From assembly GCA_963762635.1 (NCBI GenBank), contig CAVXLQ010000012.1:62001-126000 (forward strand): 64,000 nucleotides of DNA, read 5' to 3'. The translations under genes were made by a program, and so were the position numbers. Below are positions 45,325-53,157 of the stretch, piece by piece. Below the pieces are notes generated by a model that worked only from the letters and a program-made list of their open reading frames with translations, ran no database searches and had not been told where the DNA came from. Source of the DNA: Tenggerimyces sp963762635 (lineage in GTDB: Bacteria > Actinomycetota > Actinomycetes > Propionibacteriales > Actinopolymorphaceae). The number at the start of each line of letters is the position of its first letter. Within the stretch, counting starts at the first letter, position 1.

Positions 45325-47993
45325 CGGGCGGCCCCTTCATGGGTCTTTTCGGTGTGCAGCTCCAGTCCGAGGAGCTCGTCGGCCATGAACGGGCGGGGCC
45401 CGCCATGCCGCAATCTGTGGAGGAAGTCGACGACTCCCGCGAGGCCGACGTTGTAGTCGGCCACGACCGCCTGGCCGGTCTCGTCCGCGGCGAGCGCGAG
45501 CCCGTCGCGCACGCAGGACCGCGCGGCGAGCAGCGGAACGAGGTCCCCGGCCCACTGTTGGTACGTCCGGTCGCCGAACATGGCGGCGGCGTCGAGCAGG
45601 AACTGCCCGTCGCCCGCGAGCCCGTGGCAGGCCGCTGGGCCGGACTGGAACCGGGCCCGGAACGCGGCCTTGGCTGCCGCGGCGGCGAGGTCGCCGAACC
45701 GCTGCTCGCCGGTGACCGCGTAGAGGCGCAGCAGGAACGTGCCGACGCCCGAGGAGCCGCTGCACCAGTGCGGCAGTCGGGTCCGGTCGGTCGGTCCGGC
45801 GGCCCACCAGGCGGTCCCGTCGGTGTCGACCTGCGCGGCGCGGCCGAGCGTCTCGCCGGCCTCCCGCGCGAGGTAGAAGAACCTCGAGTTCTTCGTCGCG
45901 TGGGCTGTCGCGAGGAGGAAGTAGCCGATGCCCGCGACGCCGTGGGCGAAGCCGTAGTGGCAGGTGCCGGCGAGCTGTGAGGCGAACGTCGTCGGGATCG
46001 GCCAGGTGATGCCGAACTCGCTGCGCTTGGCGGCGTCGAGCAGCTGGTCCGCGGCGAGCGCCGCGCGGCCGAACAGGTCCGTACGGCCCGTTCGGTGCGC
46101 GACGTGCAGCATCGTCAGGCCCGCTCCGGCAAGGCCGTGGGCGACGTCGGGGTTCGGCCACGCCGTGGGCAGCCGCTCGGCGAGGAGCCCGGCGCGTTCG
46201 ACCAGCTGAGGTTCGTCGAGATCCTCGCCGGCGTCGGCGAGCACCCAGGCGGAGCCGGCGCGGCCGAAGTAGAGGCCGGGTAGGAACGGCTCCTCGTCGG
46301 GTTGCGCGGCCAGCCAGGTGGCGGCCTTGCGCGCGGCGCCGCTGACCTCGGGTTGTGCCTGGGCGCGGAGCAGGACGGACAGGATGCCGGCGGCGCCGTG
46401 TTGCACGTTCCCTGGATCGGTCTGGCCGCCGAAGCCGCCGGTGGGCCAGAGCCTCCCGCCGTCCGGCGTCATCGTCGCCACGAGGTGGGCGAGCCCGTCC
46501 TCGACGAGCCGGTCGGCGTCGGCCAGGAGCGCGGCGACGGGCAGCGGAACGACGAGCCGTTCGGCGGCGGCCGCGAGCTGCCGGTGCACGGTCGCGAGGT
46601 CGGTCCGTTCGGACGGCCGCTCGACGGTGAGCCCGATGATAGTCGGCGCGAACAGCCGTGCGGTCTCGCTGTGCGGCGCGACGGTCGCGAGCCAGTCCCG
46701 CAGCCGGTCGGACGTGGCGCGTTCGCCCGGCGGCAGGAGCGGGTCGTTGCCGGTCGCGAGCAGGAACAGCAGCATGCCGAGGCTGAACAGATCCTCGGCC
46801 GGGTCGGTCCGTACGTCGTCCGGCCCGGCGACGTGCTCGGGTGCCCGGTAGCTGGGCGTGCCGGAGCGGCGGGCGAAGGTGCCCGACGGCGCGGCCGCCT
46901 CGAGGTCGACGAGCTGGGCCGTCCCGTCCGGAGCGACGAGCACGTTCGTCGGGCTGAGGTCGCGAAGAACGAGGCCGGCGCTGTGGACCGTGCGAACGAG
47001 CGCCGTCAGCTCCTGGGCCATCGGCACCGCGATCGCGGCGGGTACGCCGGGCGCGCCGGACGCCCGCATCCGGACCCATCGCCGCAGCGGCTCGCCGGTC
47101 AGCCTGCGCTCGGCCAGGAACAGGTCGCCGTCCTGCTCGAACAGGTCGAGCACGGCAGGCACCGGGACGTACGTCTCCAGCCAGCGCAGCATGCGGGCCT
47201 CGTGTCGCAGCCGGTCGCGGGCGTCCCGGCCGGTGAGGTCGGCCTCGGCGTGCGCGCGGGCGTGCTTGACGACGGCCTCGGTGCCGGTGTCGCGATCGCT
47301 GGCGAGGTAGACGCCGCCCTTCGGCGAATGCCGGAACGCCTGGCGGACGACGTAGCGGTCTCCCAACAGGACGGCCCTCTTCCCTTGCTCCGTGGGAGAT
47401 TCGGTCTCGGCGAACGGGTTGGGCGCCCACGGTGGCGGCACGAACCACGCCTCGCGTGGGTCGACCAGCTCGCCGCCGTCGGGTGCGACGAGCAGCTCCC
47501 GGTAGATGCCGTCATGGTCGAGCCGGCGGCGGCTGCCGAAGCCGCCGTACCGGTAGTGCACGACGCTGCCCGGCTGGAACGGCCGGTCGGACAGGATCCG
47601 CGGGCCGGCGAGCCCAGCGGTGCGCTCGTGCAGCTTCGCCGCCAGGGCGGCGGCTTCGGCGTCGTTCGCCGGGTAGACCGTGACGACCTTGCCGAACTCG
47701 GCGCGGCCGCACTCGCGGCTGGTGAGCCAGCGGACCGCGTCTAGCGAGGCGGCGAACTTGAACGCGACGCCGTCCCTCGCGAGCTCGGGAACGATGCTGT
47801 CGAGCACCTGTTCGACCGAAGCGGGAGTGGCGGACAGGTGCAGCTTCCAGCCCTGGGCTGGGACGTTCGTACGGGCGGGGATCGCGGCGACCCAAGGGGT
47901 GCCGGCACGGAGCTGCCAGGCGTCGAACGGGACCAACAGGGATCGGACTCGATCGGTCAGATCGAGCGGATCGTGCCTCTCCCCGTCGCCCAC
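45318..47993 (-). CDS. class IV lanthipeptide synthetase LanL
   Basis: An 891-residue three-domain enzyme. The lyase domain (residues 1-195: GWKLHLSATPASVEQVL, GKVVTVYPAND, PRILSDRPFQPGSVVHYRYGGF) is followed by a Ser/Thr kinase (about 215-500: GGVYLASDRDTGTEAVVK, catalytic LVLRDLSPTNVLV, QLVDLEAA) and a LanC cyclase (510-880). The cyclase keeps all three zinc ligands, Cys about 744 (PHWCSG) and Cys-His about 789-790 (AACHGLAG), which separates class IV from class III. It phosphorylates and eliminates Ser/Thr, then forms thioether rings. GTG 47993 with AAAGGGGG upstream. First gene of the operon; the AT-rich 47994-48150 should hold its promoter. Confidence 0.95.
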   Translation of the reverse strand: MGDGERHDPLDLTDRVRSLLVPFDAWQLRAGTPWVAAIPARTNVPAQGWKLHLSATPASVEQVLDSIVPELARDGVAFKFAASLDAVRWLTSRECGRAEFGKVVTVYPANDAEAAALAAKLHERTAGLAGPRILSDRPFQPGSVVHYRYGGFGSRRRLDHDGIYRELLVAPDGGELVDPREAWFVPPPWAPNPFAETESPTEQGKRAVLLGDRYVVRQAFRHSPKGGVYLASDRDTGTEAVVKHARAHAEADLTGRDARDRLRHEARMLRWLETYVPVPAVLDLFEQDGDLFLAERRLTGEPLRRWVRMRASGAPGVPAAIAVPMAQELTALVRTVHSAGLVLRDLSPTNVLVAPDGTAQLVDLEAAAPSGTFARRSGTPSYRAPEHVAGPDDVRTDPAEDLFSLGMLLFLLATGNDPLLPPGERATSDRLRDWLATVAPHSETARLFAPTIIGLTVERPSERTDLATVHRQLAAAAERLVVPLPVAALLADADRLVEDGLAHLVATMTPDGGRLWPTGGFGGQTDPGNVQHGAAGILSVLLRAQAQPEVSGAARKAATWLAAQPDEEPFLPGLYFGRAGSAWVLADAGEDLDEPQLVERAGLLAERLPTAWPNPDVAHGLAGAGLTMLHVAHRTGRTDLFGRAALAADQLLDAAKRSEFGITWPIPTTFASQLAGTCHYGFAHGVAGIGYFLLATAHATKNSRFFYLAREAGETLGRAAQVDTDGTAWWAAGPTDRTRLPHWCSGSSGVGTFLLRLYAVTGEQRFGDLAAAAAKAAFRARFQSGPAACHGLAGDGQFLLDAAAMFGDRTYQQWAGDLVPLLAARSCVRDGLALAADETGQAVVADYNVGLAGVVDFLHRLRHGGPRPFMADELLGLELHTEKTHEGAARC

Positions 47994-48150
47994 AGACGCC
48001 CCCTTTGCTGGCTATCCGCGTACTTGTTGTGCCTATACGACTACCAAGAGTAGACGCCAGATGGCAATATCTAGATCTTGAAGGGATATTTCGATATACG
48101 TCCGATACCGCCGGAACAGGGCGGCGCCCTGAATTGCGCCTGAAGGGGCT

Positions 48151-48993
48151 CTAGAGAAGGTGCCGGTCGGCCCAACTCGCGGAGCCGACCTTGGCGACGA
48201 CCGCGCAGCCTTCGTCGTTGCTCAGCGTCGCGCTGACGCAGACCACGAGCGCGTACGTCGGCGCGTCGGTCGGCAGCACGAGGGCCGCGCTGTGCCGGAT
48301 GTCGTCGATCCAGCCGTTCTTGTGCGCGACGGCCGTTCCCGGTGGTAGACCCTGGACGAGGTCCTCGGTGACCTCCTGGGACAGCAGGACGTCGAGCATC
48401 TCCTGGCAGGACTTCTTGCTGGCGGCCTGTCGCATGCCGATCGCGCGCATCAGCCCGGCGAGGTCCGCGGCGGTGACGAGGTTTCCGCGACCGGCGCCCG
48501 CGGCGGCGTAGTCCTGGATGCCGCGGCTTACGATCGAGTGCGTCGCGCCCGCCCGCGCCCAGGTGAGGCGGACGGCCTTGAGGCCGACCTGCTCGAGGAC
48601 GAGGTTCGTTGCCAGGTTGCTCGAACGCACGATCATGCGCCGGATGAGCCAACGCAGGGGAGCGGTCTCGCCGAGCAGCGCCCAAGGCTGCGGGTCGTTG
48701 TCGTAGTCGGCGGTCGAACGGTACGTCCCCTCGCCGGCCGCCGACTCGAACTCGTCGTGCACGAGCACCTGCTCGTCGAGGTCGAGCACACCCTCGTCCG
48801 CGAGCCGGTACGCGGTGACCATGATCGCGACCTTCATCGTGCTCGCGGCGTTGTGCGTGAGGTCGGGCTCGCGGACGTACGCGGGCTCGCCGTCGAGCCT
48901 TCCGCACCAGATCGAGACCGTTCCGGGAACCTCGGCGAGCTCGGGTTCGAGGGCTGCCAAATGGGGCAGCGTGCGCGCGTCCTCGTTCGTCAC
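48151..48993 (-). CDS. class A beta-lactamase-like serine hydrolase
   Basis: A 280-residue penicillin-recognising enzyme. Motifs in order: STMK (active Ser and Lys, near residue 54), RSSN (SDN-like, near 125) and KNGW (KTG-like, near 230). A class A beta-lactamase fold is likely, but no signal peptide is present and KTG is altered to KNG, so a cytosolic hydrolase of unknown substrate is possible. GTG 48993 is chosen because it clears the divergent cupin start at 49023; no ribosome-binding site is seen, and a leaderless transcript is possible. Confidence 0.85.
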   Translation of the reverse strand: MTNEDARTLPHLAALEPELAEVPGTVSIWCGRLDGEPAYVREPDLTHNAASTMKVAIMVTAYRLADEGVLDLDEQVLVHDEFESAAGEGTYRSTADYDNDPQPWALLGETAPLRWLIRRMIVRSSNLATNLVLEQVGLKAVRLTWARAGATHSIVSRGIQDYAAAGAGRGNLVTAADLAGLMRAIGMRQAASKKSCQEMLDVLLSQEVTEDLVQGLPPGTAVAHKNGWIDDIRHSAALVLPTDAPTYALVVCVSATLSNDEGCAVVAKVGSASWADRHLL

Positions 48994-49022
48994 GAAGGAT
49001 AGTGTGACGCTAGGTTCTGGCC

Positions 49023-49370
49023 ATGTCGTATCCACCTCAGCGTTATGCCGGCGAGACGGGCGAAGCGAGCGCGCGGCTCCGCCCCGCTGGCTCCGATCCG
49101 GACCTCGTCTATCCGAGCGGCGTGAAGGTCGACTACCTCGCGACCGGCAAGACGACCGATGGCGACTTTGGCCTGTACAGATGGAACTTCGGGCCGAACG
49201 AGACCGGTCCCGGACCGCACTTCCACCGCACGATGACGGAGTCGTTCACGCCGGGTGCGCCGCGGGAGGACGACTTCCAGGGCCTCGCCGAGCTGTACTC
49301 CGGCAAGGAGCTGTCGGAGGAAGAACGGGACGCGTTCTTCCTCCAGCACGACAACCATTCGGTGGACTAG
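49023..49370 (+). CDS. cupin family protein with internal deletion
   Basis: A 115-residue protein matching a common actinobacterial cupin at both ends: FGLYRWNFGPNETGPGPHFHRTMTESF, with the first-motif histidines, and PGAPREDDFQGLAELYSGKELSEEERDAFFLQHDN. The central strands that should follow ESF (the second cupin motif with its third His) are missing; ESF runs directly into TPGAPRE without a frameshift. Usual members are about 40 residues longer. It may be non-functional. ATG 49023, divergent from the beta-lactamase-like gene; its end overlaps the LLM gene by 4 nt. Confidence 0.75.
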   Translation: MSYPPQRYAGETGEASARLRPAGSDPDLVYPSGVKVDYLATGKTTDGDFGLYRWNFGPNETGPGPHFHRTMTESFTPGAPREDDFQGLAELYSGKELSEEERDAFFLQHDNHSVD

Positions 49371-50188
49371 AGACTGGGCGGCCCGTCGCGGAGCACGCCG
49401 CGGATTTCATCCACTGAAACGGTCCCCGGGTCGTGCGCGGTCAGAATCCAGGTCGCGCCGGCCTCGACGTACGGCTTGGGGTCGTCGCCGGGCTCGGGTG
49501 CGAACGCGATGTCGTACGGCTTCGTCGCGCCCGCTTCCGCCCGCAGCTCGGTGAGCTTGGCGACGGCCTCGGCGAGCTGATCGGCGTGCTCGAGGTTGAC
49601 GGGGAAGAAGCCGTCGTACTTCGCGGCCCTTCGCAGCGGCCTCATGTTGCCGGGAAAGCCGGCGGCCCAGATCGGGATGCCGTTCTCCTGGACCGGGCGC
49701 GGGAGGAACTGGATGCCGTCGACCGTGTAGTGCTCGCCGTGGTGGTGGACGGTCTCGCCCGACCAGGCGGTGGTGAGGATGTCGAGCGACTCGTCGAGCT
49801 GGGCCGCGCGGACCTTGTCCTCGACGTGCTCGCCGGTCGCGGAGAACTCGGCGCCGAACCGGTCGCTGCCGATCCCGACGCCGAGCGTCAAGCGGCCGTT
49901 GCTGAGCCGGTCGAGCGTGGCGGTCTCCCTTGCCAGTTTGGCGGGGCGCCTTCTCGCCAGCGGGCTGACCATGGGGCCGATGCGTACGCGCTCGGTCGCT
50001 GCCGCGATGGCGGCGAGCGTGATCCACGGGTCGGCTACGGCCTTGACGGGCTCGCGCCAGCGGATGTGGTCCCAGACGAAGACGCCGTCCCACCCGACCT
50101 CTTCCGCCTCGGCCGCGAGCTTGGCGACGGCGACCGGGTCCGCGAGCTCGTCGAAGATCGGTAGCCAGAGGGCGAAACGAGCGGTCAC
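49367..50188 (-). CDS. LLM class F420-dependent oxidoreductase
   Basis: A 273-residue TIM-barrel enzyme of the luciferase-like monooxygenase superfamily: FALWLPIFDELADPVAVAKLA, GWDGVFVWDHIRWREP, VRIGPMVSPLARRRPAKLARETATLDRLSNGRLTLGVGIG split over the barrel, and late AGFPGNMRPLRRAAKYDGFFP. Actinobacterial members mostly use F420H2; substrate unknown. GTG 50188 overlaps the GntR stop (GTGA), so it is the last gene of a five-gene coupled operon. Confidence 0.88.
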   Translation of the reverse strand: MTARFALWLPIFDELADPVAVAKLAAEAEEVGWDGVFVWDHIRWREPVKAVADPWITLAAIAAATERVRIGPMVSPLARRRPAKLARETATLDRLSNGRLTLGVGIGSDRFGAEFSATGEHVEDKVRAAQLDESLDILTTAWSGETVHHHGEHYTVDGIQFLPRPVQENGIPIWAAGFPGNMRPLRRAAKYDGFFPVNLEHADQLAEAVAKLTELRAEAGATKPYDIAFAPEPGDDPKPYVEAGATWILTAHDPGTVSVDEIRGVLRDGPPSL

Positions 50189-50568
50189 GTGGTCTCCTCG
50201 GTGAGGTCGTAGAGGCGTTGAACCATGGACGTGGCGGTCCGTTCGTCCACACCCAGGCTCTTGGCGGTCTGGACGTACTGCTCGGCGGCCGCTCGGAGTG
50301 GGTCGGCTCCGTTGCTCGGCGCGGCGGCGATGACCGTACCGTGCCTGCGGGCTGTCTGCAGGACGCCGTCGGCCTCGAGCTCCTTGTACGCGCGCGCCAC
50401 CGTGCCCGGCGCCAGCCCGAGGTCGGACGCGAGCTGCCTGATCGTCGGCAGCCGGGTGCCGAGCGCGAGCTGCCCCACCTCCACGAGCTGCACGATCTGA
50501 TCCCGCACCTGCCGCCACGGCGGCACCCCATTGCCGGTGTCGACCACGATCCTCGGTGCTGGGCTCAC
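50185..50568 (-). CDS. GntR family regulator, YtrA subfamily
   Basis: A 127-residue regulator: a GntR winged helix (PWRQVRDQIVQLVEVGQLALGTRLPTIRQLASDLGLAPGTVARAYKELEADGV split across residues 18-70) followed by only about 45 residues of helix, the YtrA hallmark. YtrA-type repressors control linked membrane-protein/ABC operons. An 18-bp inverted repeat upstream of the operon (53089-53106) is its likely operator. GTG 50568 overlaps the upstream stop (GTGA). Confidence 0.9.
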   Translation of the reverse strand: MSPAPRIVVDTGNGVPPWRQVRDQIVQLVEVGQLALGTRLPTIRQLASDLGLAPGTVARAYKELEADGVLQTARRHGTVIAAAPSNGADPLRAAAEQYVQTAKSLGVDERTATSMVQRLYDLTEETT

Positions 50569-51155
50569 GCGCTCGCCTCGACCAACCGCTGCCTGCGCCA
50601 CGGACTGATCAGCCCGACCCAGCCGAACAACCCGAACAGCGCGGCCACGAATACGACCGCCTCGACCCAGGTGCTGACCGGGTCGACCGAGGCCGGGATC
50701 GGGTCGGCGAGCCCAACGACGTTTTGCTCGAAGGTGTTGATGCTCAGGACGAGGCCTGTGCACAGCAGGAGCGCTGTACCTACGCCCACGCGGACCGAGC
50801 GGATGCGGAGGGCCGCGTCGACGGCGCCGTCGTCGACGGTCGGCGCGGGCACCAGATCCCTGACTCGCCGTTCGACCAGGGTCGCCGTCCTGGTGCGCTG
50901 CTTCGGCCGACGCATGGTCTCCACCAGGTCGGTCAGGAGCATGGTCGCGACGATCGCGCCGATCAGGACCCACGGGTAGAGGTTGCGCCGGCGCTTCAGG
51001 TACGCGGCCGCGAGCTCGCCCTGAGGTTCGGTCGGCTTCGCGATTCCCCAACGTTGCAGGACGTTCTGACCTTGTCGCGGCGTCGAGCGGAGCACCCAGA
51101 GGACCGCGGCGACAGCGACTATCAGGAGGACGACTTCGACTGTGCCGAGGTTCAT
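50565..51155 (-). CDS. membrane protein, paralogue C (unknown family)
   Basis: A 196-residue protein and the shortest of three tandem paralogues. It has an N-terminal helix, the shared cytosolic signature LRSTPRQGQNVLQRWGIAKP and YLKRRRNLYPWV, further helices, then RIRSVRVGVGTALLLCTGL and a final GLISPWRRQRLV. Compared with its paralogues it lacks one internal helix pair. ATG 51155 overlaps the upstream stop by 4 nt. Confidence 0.8.
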   Translation of the reverse strand: MNLGTVEVVLLIVAVAAVLWVLRSTPRQGQNVLQRWGIAKPTEPQGELAAAYLKRRRNLYPWVLIGAIVATMLLTDLVETMRRPKQRTRTATLVERRVRDLVPAPTVDDGAVDAALRIRSVRVGVGTALLLCTGLVLSINTFEQNVVGLADPIPASVDPVSTWVEAVVFVAALFGLFGWVGLISPWRRQRLVEASA

Positions 51156-52114
51156 GTGTTCGCCCTTACGAGTGGTTGCGTGCGCCACGGGTTGAGGAGG
51201 ATTCCCCAGGTGAGGAACGCGGCCACGGGGGCGATCACGAGCAGCCAGGTCGCGACGTCGTACCAGAGGAGGATGGAGGGGTCGGCGTACGGCAGGTCGG
51301 CGGCCAGCTTCGTCGCCTCGGCGTCGGGCCGGAGGGCGTTGATCGGGCGGGCCCAGGCGACCAGCCGGTCGAGCATCGTCCAGAGCAGGCCGCCGGACAT
51401 GAGCACCGCGGAGGCGACGCCGACGCGGGCCGATCGGATGCGGAGCGCGGTGTCCACGTTGGCGTCGTACGTGAGCGGGCCGCGGTCGCGGGCGATGCGG
51501 ACGAGGAGCAGCGCGGCGACGCCGGCGAACATCAGCGCGAGGAAACCGGCCAGGGTGGGGCCGAGGTCGGTCGGCACTTCGGCGGGGCCCAGGTCGAGAT
51601 TGCCGCTCTCGAGCTGGGTGCGATGCCGTTCGCGCCAGGTGTTGGCCTCGTCGGCCCACGGCTGGATCGCGATGCCGGCTCCGAGCGCGGTGATGCCGAG
51701 GGCGAGCTGTCCGACGAGGACGGCGAGGCCGTACGGCGGGACCAGGTCGCTGACCCGCCGCGGCTCGAGGGTGGCGGTGCGCGTGGTCTCGGTGCGTTTG
51801 CGCCGGCTGGCGACGAGGTCGGTGATCAGCAGCGTGGCGAGAACGGTGGCGAGCAGGTAGCCGAGCCAGTTGGCGCTCGGGAACGTGACGAGCAGGCCGA
51901 GGAGCGCGCCGCCGACGAAGACGGCGAGCAGCACGTAGGGGTAGAGGTTGCGGCGTTGCTTGAGGTAGTCGGCGACGAGCCTGCCCTGCTCGACGGTGGG
52001 GTTCTGGACCTTCCAGCGGGCGAGGATGTGCTGCCCCTGCTTGGGAGTGGAGCGGAACACCCAGAAGAAGACGATGATGCCGACCGCGATCGTCAGCCCG
52101 AGAAGGAGATTCAC
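51152..52114 (-). CDS. membrane protein, paralogue B (unknown family)
   Basis: A 320-residue protein with about seven helices and the same markers as its neighbours: FRSTPKQGQHILARWKVQNP, YLKQRRNLYPYVLL, TATLEPRRVSDLVPP, RIRSARVGVASAVLMSGGL and a C-terminal GILLNPWRTQPLV. No conserved catalytic residues are obvious. ATG 52114; coupled at both ends by 4-nt overlaps. Confidence 0.82.
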   Translation of the reverse strand: MNLLLGLTIAVGIIVFFWVFRSTPKQGQHILARWKVQNPTVEQGRLVADYLKQRRNLYPYVLLAVFVGGALLGLLVTFPSANWLGYLLATVLATLLITDLVASRRKRTETTRTATLEPRRVSDLVPPYGLAVLVGQLALGITALGAGIAIQPWADEANTWRERHRTQLESGNLDLGPAEVPTDLGPTLAGFLALMFAGVAALLLVRIARDRGPLTYDANVDTALRIRSARVGVASAVLMSGGLLWTMLDRLVAWARPINALRPDAEATKLAADLPYADPSILLWYDVATWLLVIAPVAAFLTWGILLNPWRTQPLVRANT

Positions 52115-53067
52115 GCGTTCGCCGCCACGAGCCGCTGCGTCCGCCAGGGGTTGATGAGCAGCACCCAGACGAACAGGAAGAGGAAGCCTGCGACGTTGGT
52201 CCAGTCGACCAGTCGATCAGCCGTCGCGATCCACTCGGGAACCTGGGGGAAGCCGCCGGCCAGCTGGTCGGGGAGCCGTCCGGCCGCGTCGGCGGTCAGG
52301 GCTAGGTCGTGCCAGGTGCCGTCGGCGGCGCCGACGAGGCCGACGCCGAGCAGGACCGCGGTGCCGAGCGCGACCCGACCGGAACGGATCCGCAGCGCCG
52401 CGTCGACCGCGAGATCGGTCGTCAGCGGTCCGCGCACCTGGCACAGTCGAACGACGCCGAGCGACGCCGCGACGCACACCACGAAGACCAGCAAGGCGAA
52501 CCAGACCGCCCCCATGCTCGTGTCGATCGCGAGGAACTCCCAGTCGTCCAGCTTCTTCAGCTCGGCGCCGTGGATCTCGCGCCAGGCGTTCGCGGCCTTG
52601 GCGAACGGCAGCGCGGCGATCGTCACGACCGTGTAGCCGACGATCAGCAGGCCCAGAAATCCCAACGCCACCAGGCCGAACCTCGGCACCACGTCGGTGA
52701 ACCGGCGCGGCGTCAGCGTCGCTGCTCGCGTCTGGTCGCTCGGCCGGCGCATCGTCGCGATCAGCTCGGCGACGAGCAGCGACCCCACGACCGAGAACAA
52801 CAGCACGCCCTCCCAGCGAGCACCGTCGCCCGTCGAGAGCAACCACTGGCCGAGGATCGCGAGGCCGAAGACCACGAGCGCCACGTACGGGTAGATCTTC
52901 CGCCGCTGCAGGAGGTAGTCCGCCGCGATCCGTCCCTGCTCCTCGGTCGGCTTCGCGATTCCCCAACGCTGCAGGACTTTCTGTCCCTGCGCCGGCGTCG
53001 ACCGCAACGTCCAGAAGACGACGAAGAGCGCGACGGCCACGAGGGCGATCGTCACGAGGTTGCCCAT
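52111..53067 (-). CDS. membrane protein, paralogue A (unknown family), first gene of the GntR operon
   Basis: A 318-residue protein with about seven helices: LRSTPAQGQKVLQRWGIAKP, YLLQRRKIYPYVALVVFG, TATLTPRRFTDVVPRFG, RIRSGRVALGTAVLLGVGL and a final VLLINPWRTQRLVAAN. Its RWGIAKP segment matches paralogue C exactly. ATG 53067. Promoter and operator are expected in the 90-bp gap before the beta-mannosidase gene. Confidence 0.82.
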   Translation of the reverse strand: MGNLVTIALVAVALFVVFWTLRSTPAQGQKVLQRWGIAKPTEEQGRIAADYLLQRRKIYPYVALVVFGLAILGQWLLSTGDGARWEGVLLFSVVGSLLVAELIATMRRPSDQTRAATLTPRRFTDVVPRFGLVALGFLGLLIVGYTVVTIAALPFAKAANAWREIHGAELKKLDDWEFLAIDTSMGAVWFALLVFVVCVAASLGVVRLCQVRGPLTTDLAVDAALRIRSGRVALGTAVLLGVGLVGAADGTWHDLALTADAAGRLPDQLAGGFPQVPEWIATADRLVDWTNVAGFLFLFVWVLLINPWRTQRLVAANA

Positions 53068-53088
53068 AGTCCCATCTCTCCCCGGTTT

Positions 53089-53106
53089 GTATCAAGCAGT
53101 TGACAC
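53089..53106. promoter_or_regulatory. candidate GntR/YtrA operator
   Basis: GTATCAAGCAGTTGACAC is an inverted repeat (GTnTCAA, 4-nt spacer, TTGAnAC) between the divergent GntR operon and the beta-mannosidase gene. YtrA-type regulators bind such inverted repeats near their own operon promoter. TTGACA within it may double as a -35 element on the + strand. Confidence 0.6.
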
Positions 53107-53157
53107 AATGATGACCCGGACGTCGCCAGGATGCAAGTCGTCGGAGAGAGTGGGGGC

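Noticed and set aside
45318..47993. LanL as a class III LanKC
   Set aside because: The cyclase keeps PHWCSG and AACHG zinc ligands, and the precursor leader has the LPETD motif, so class IV fits better.
49023..49370. Frameshift as the cause of the short cupin
   Set aside because: Neither alternative frame supplies the missing strands, so this is a deletion rather than a read error.
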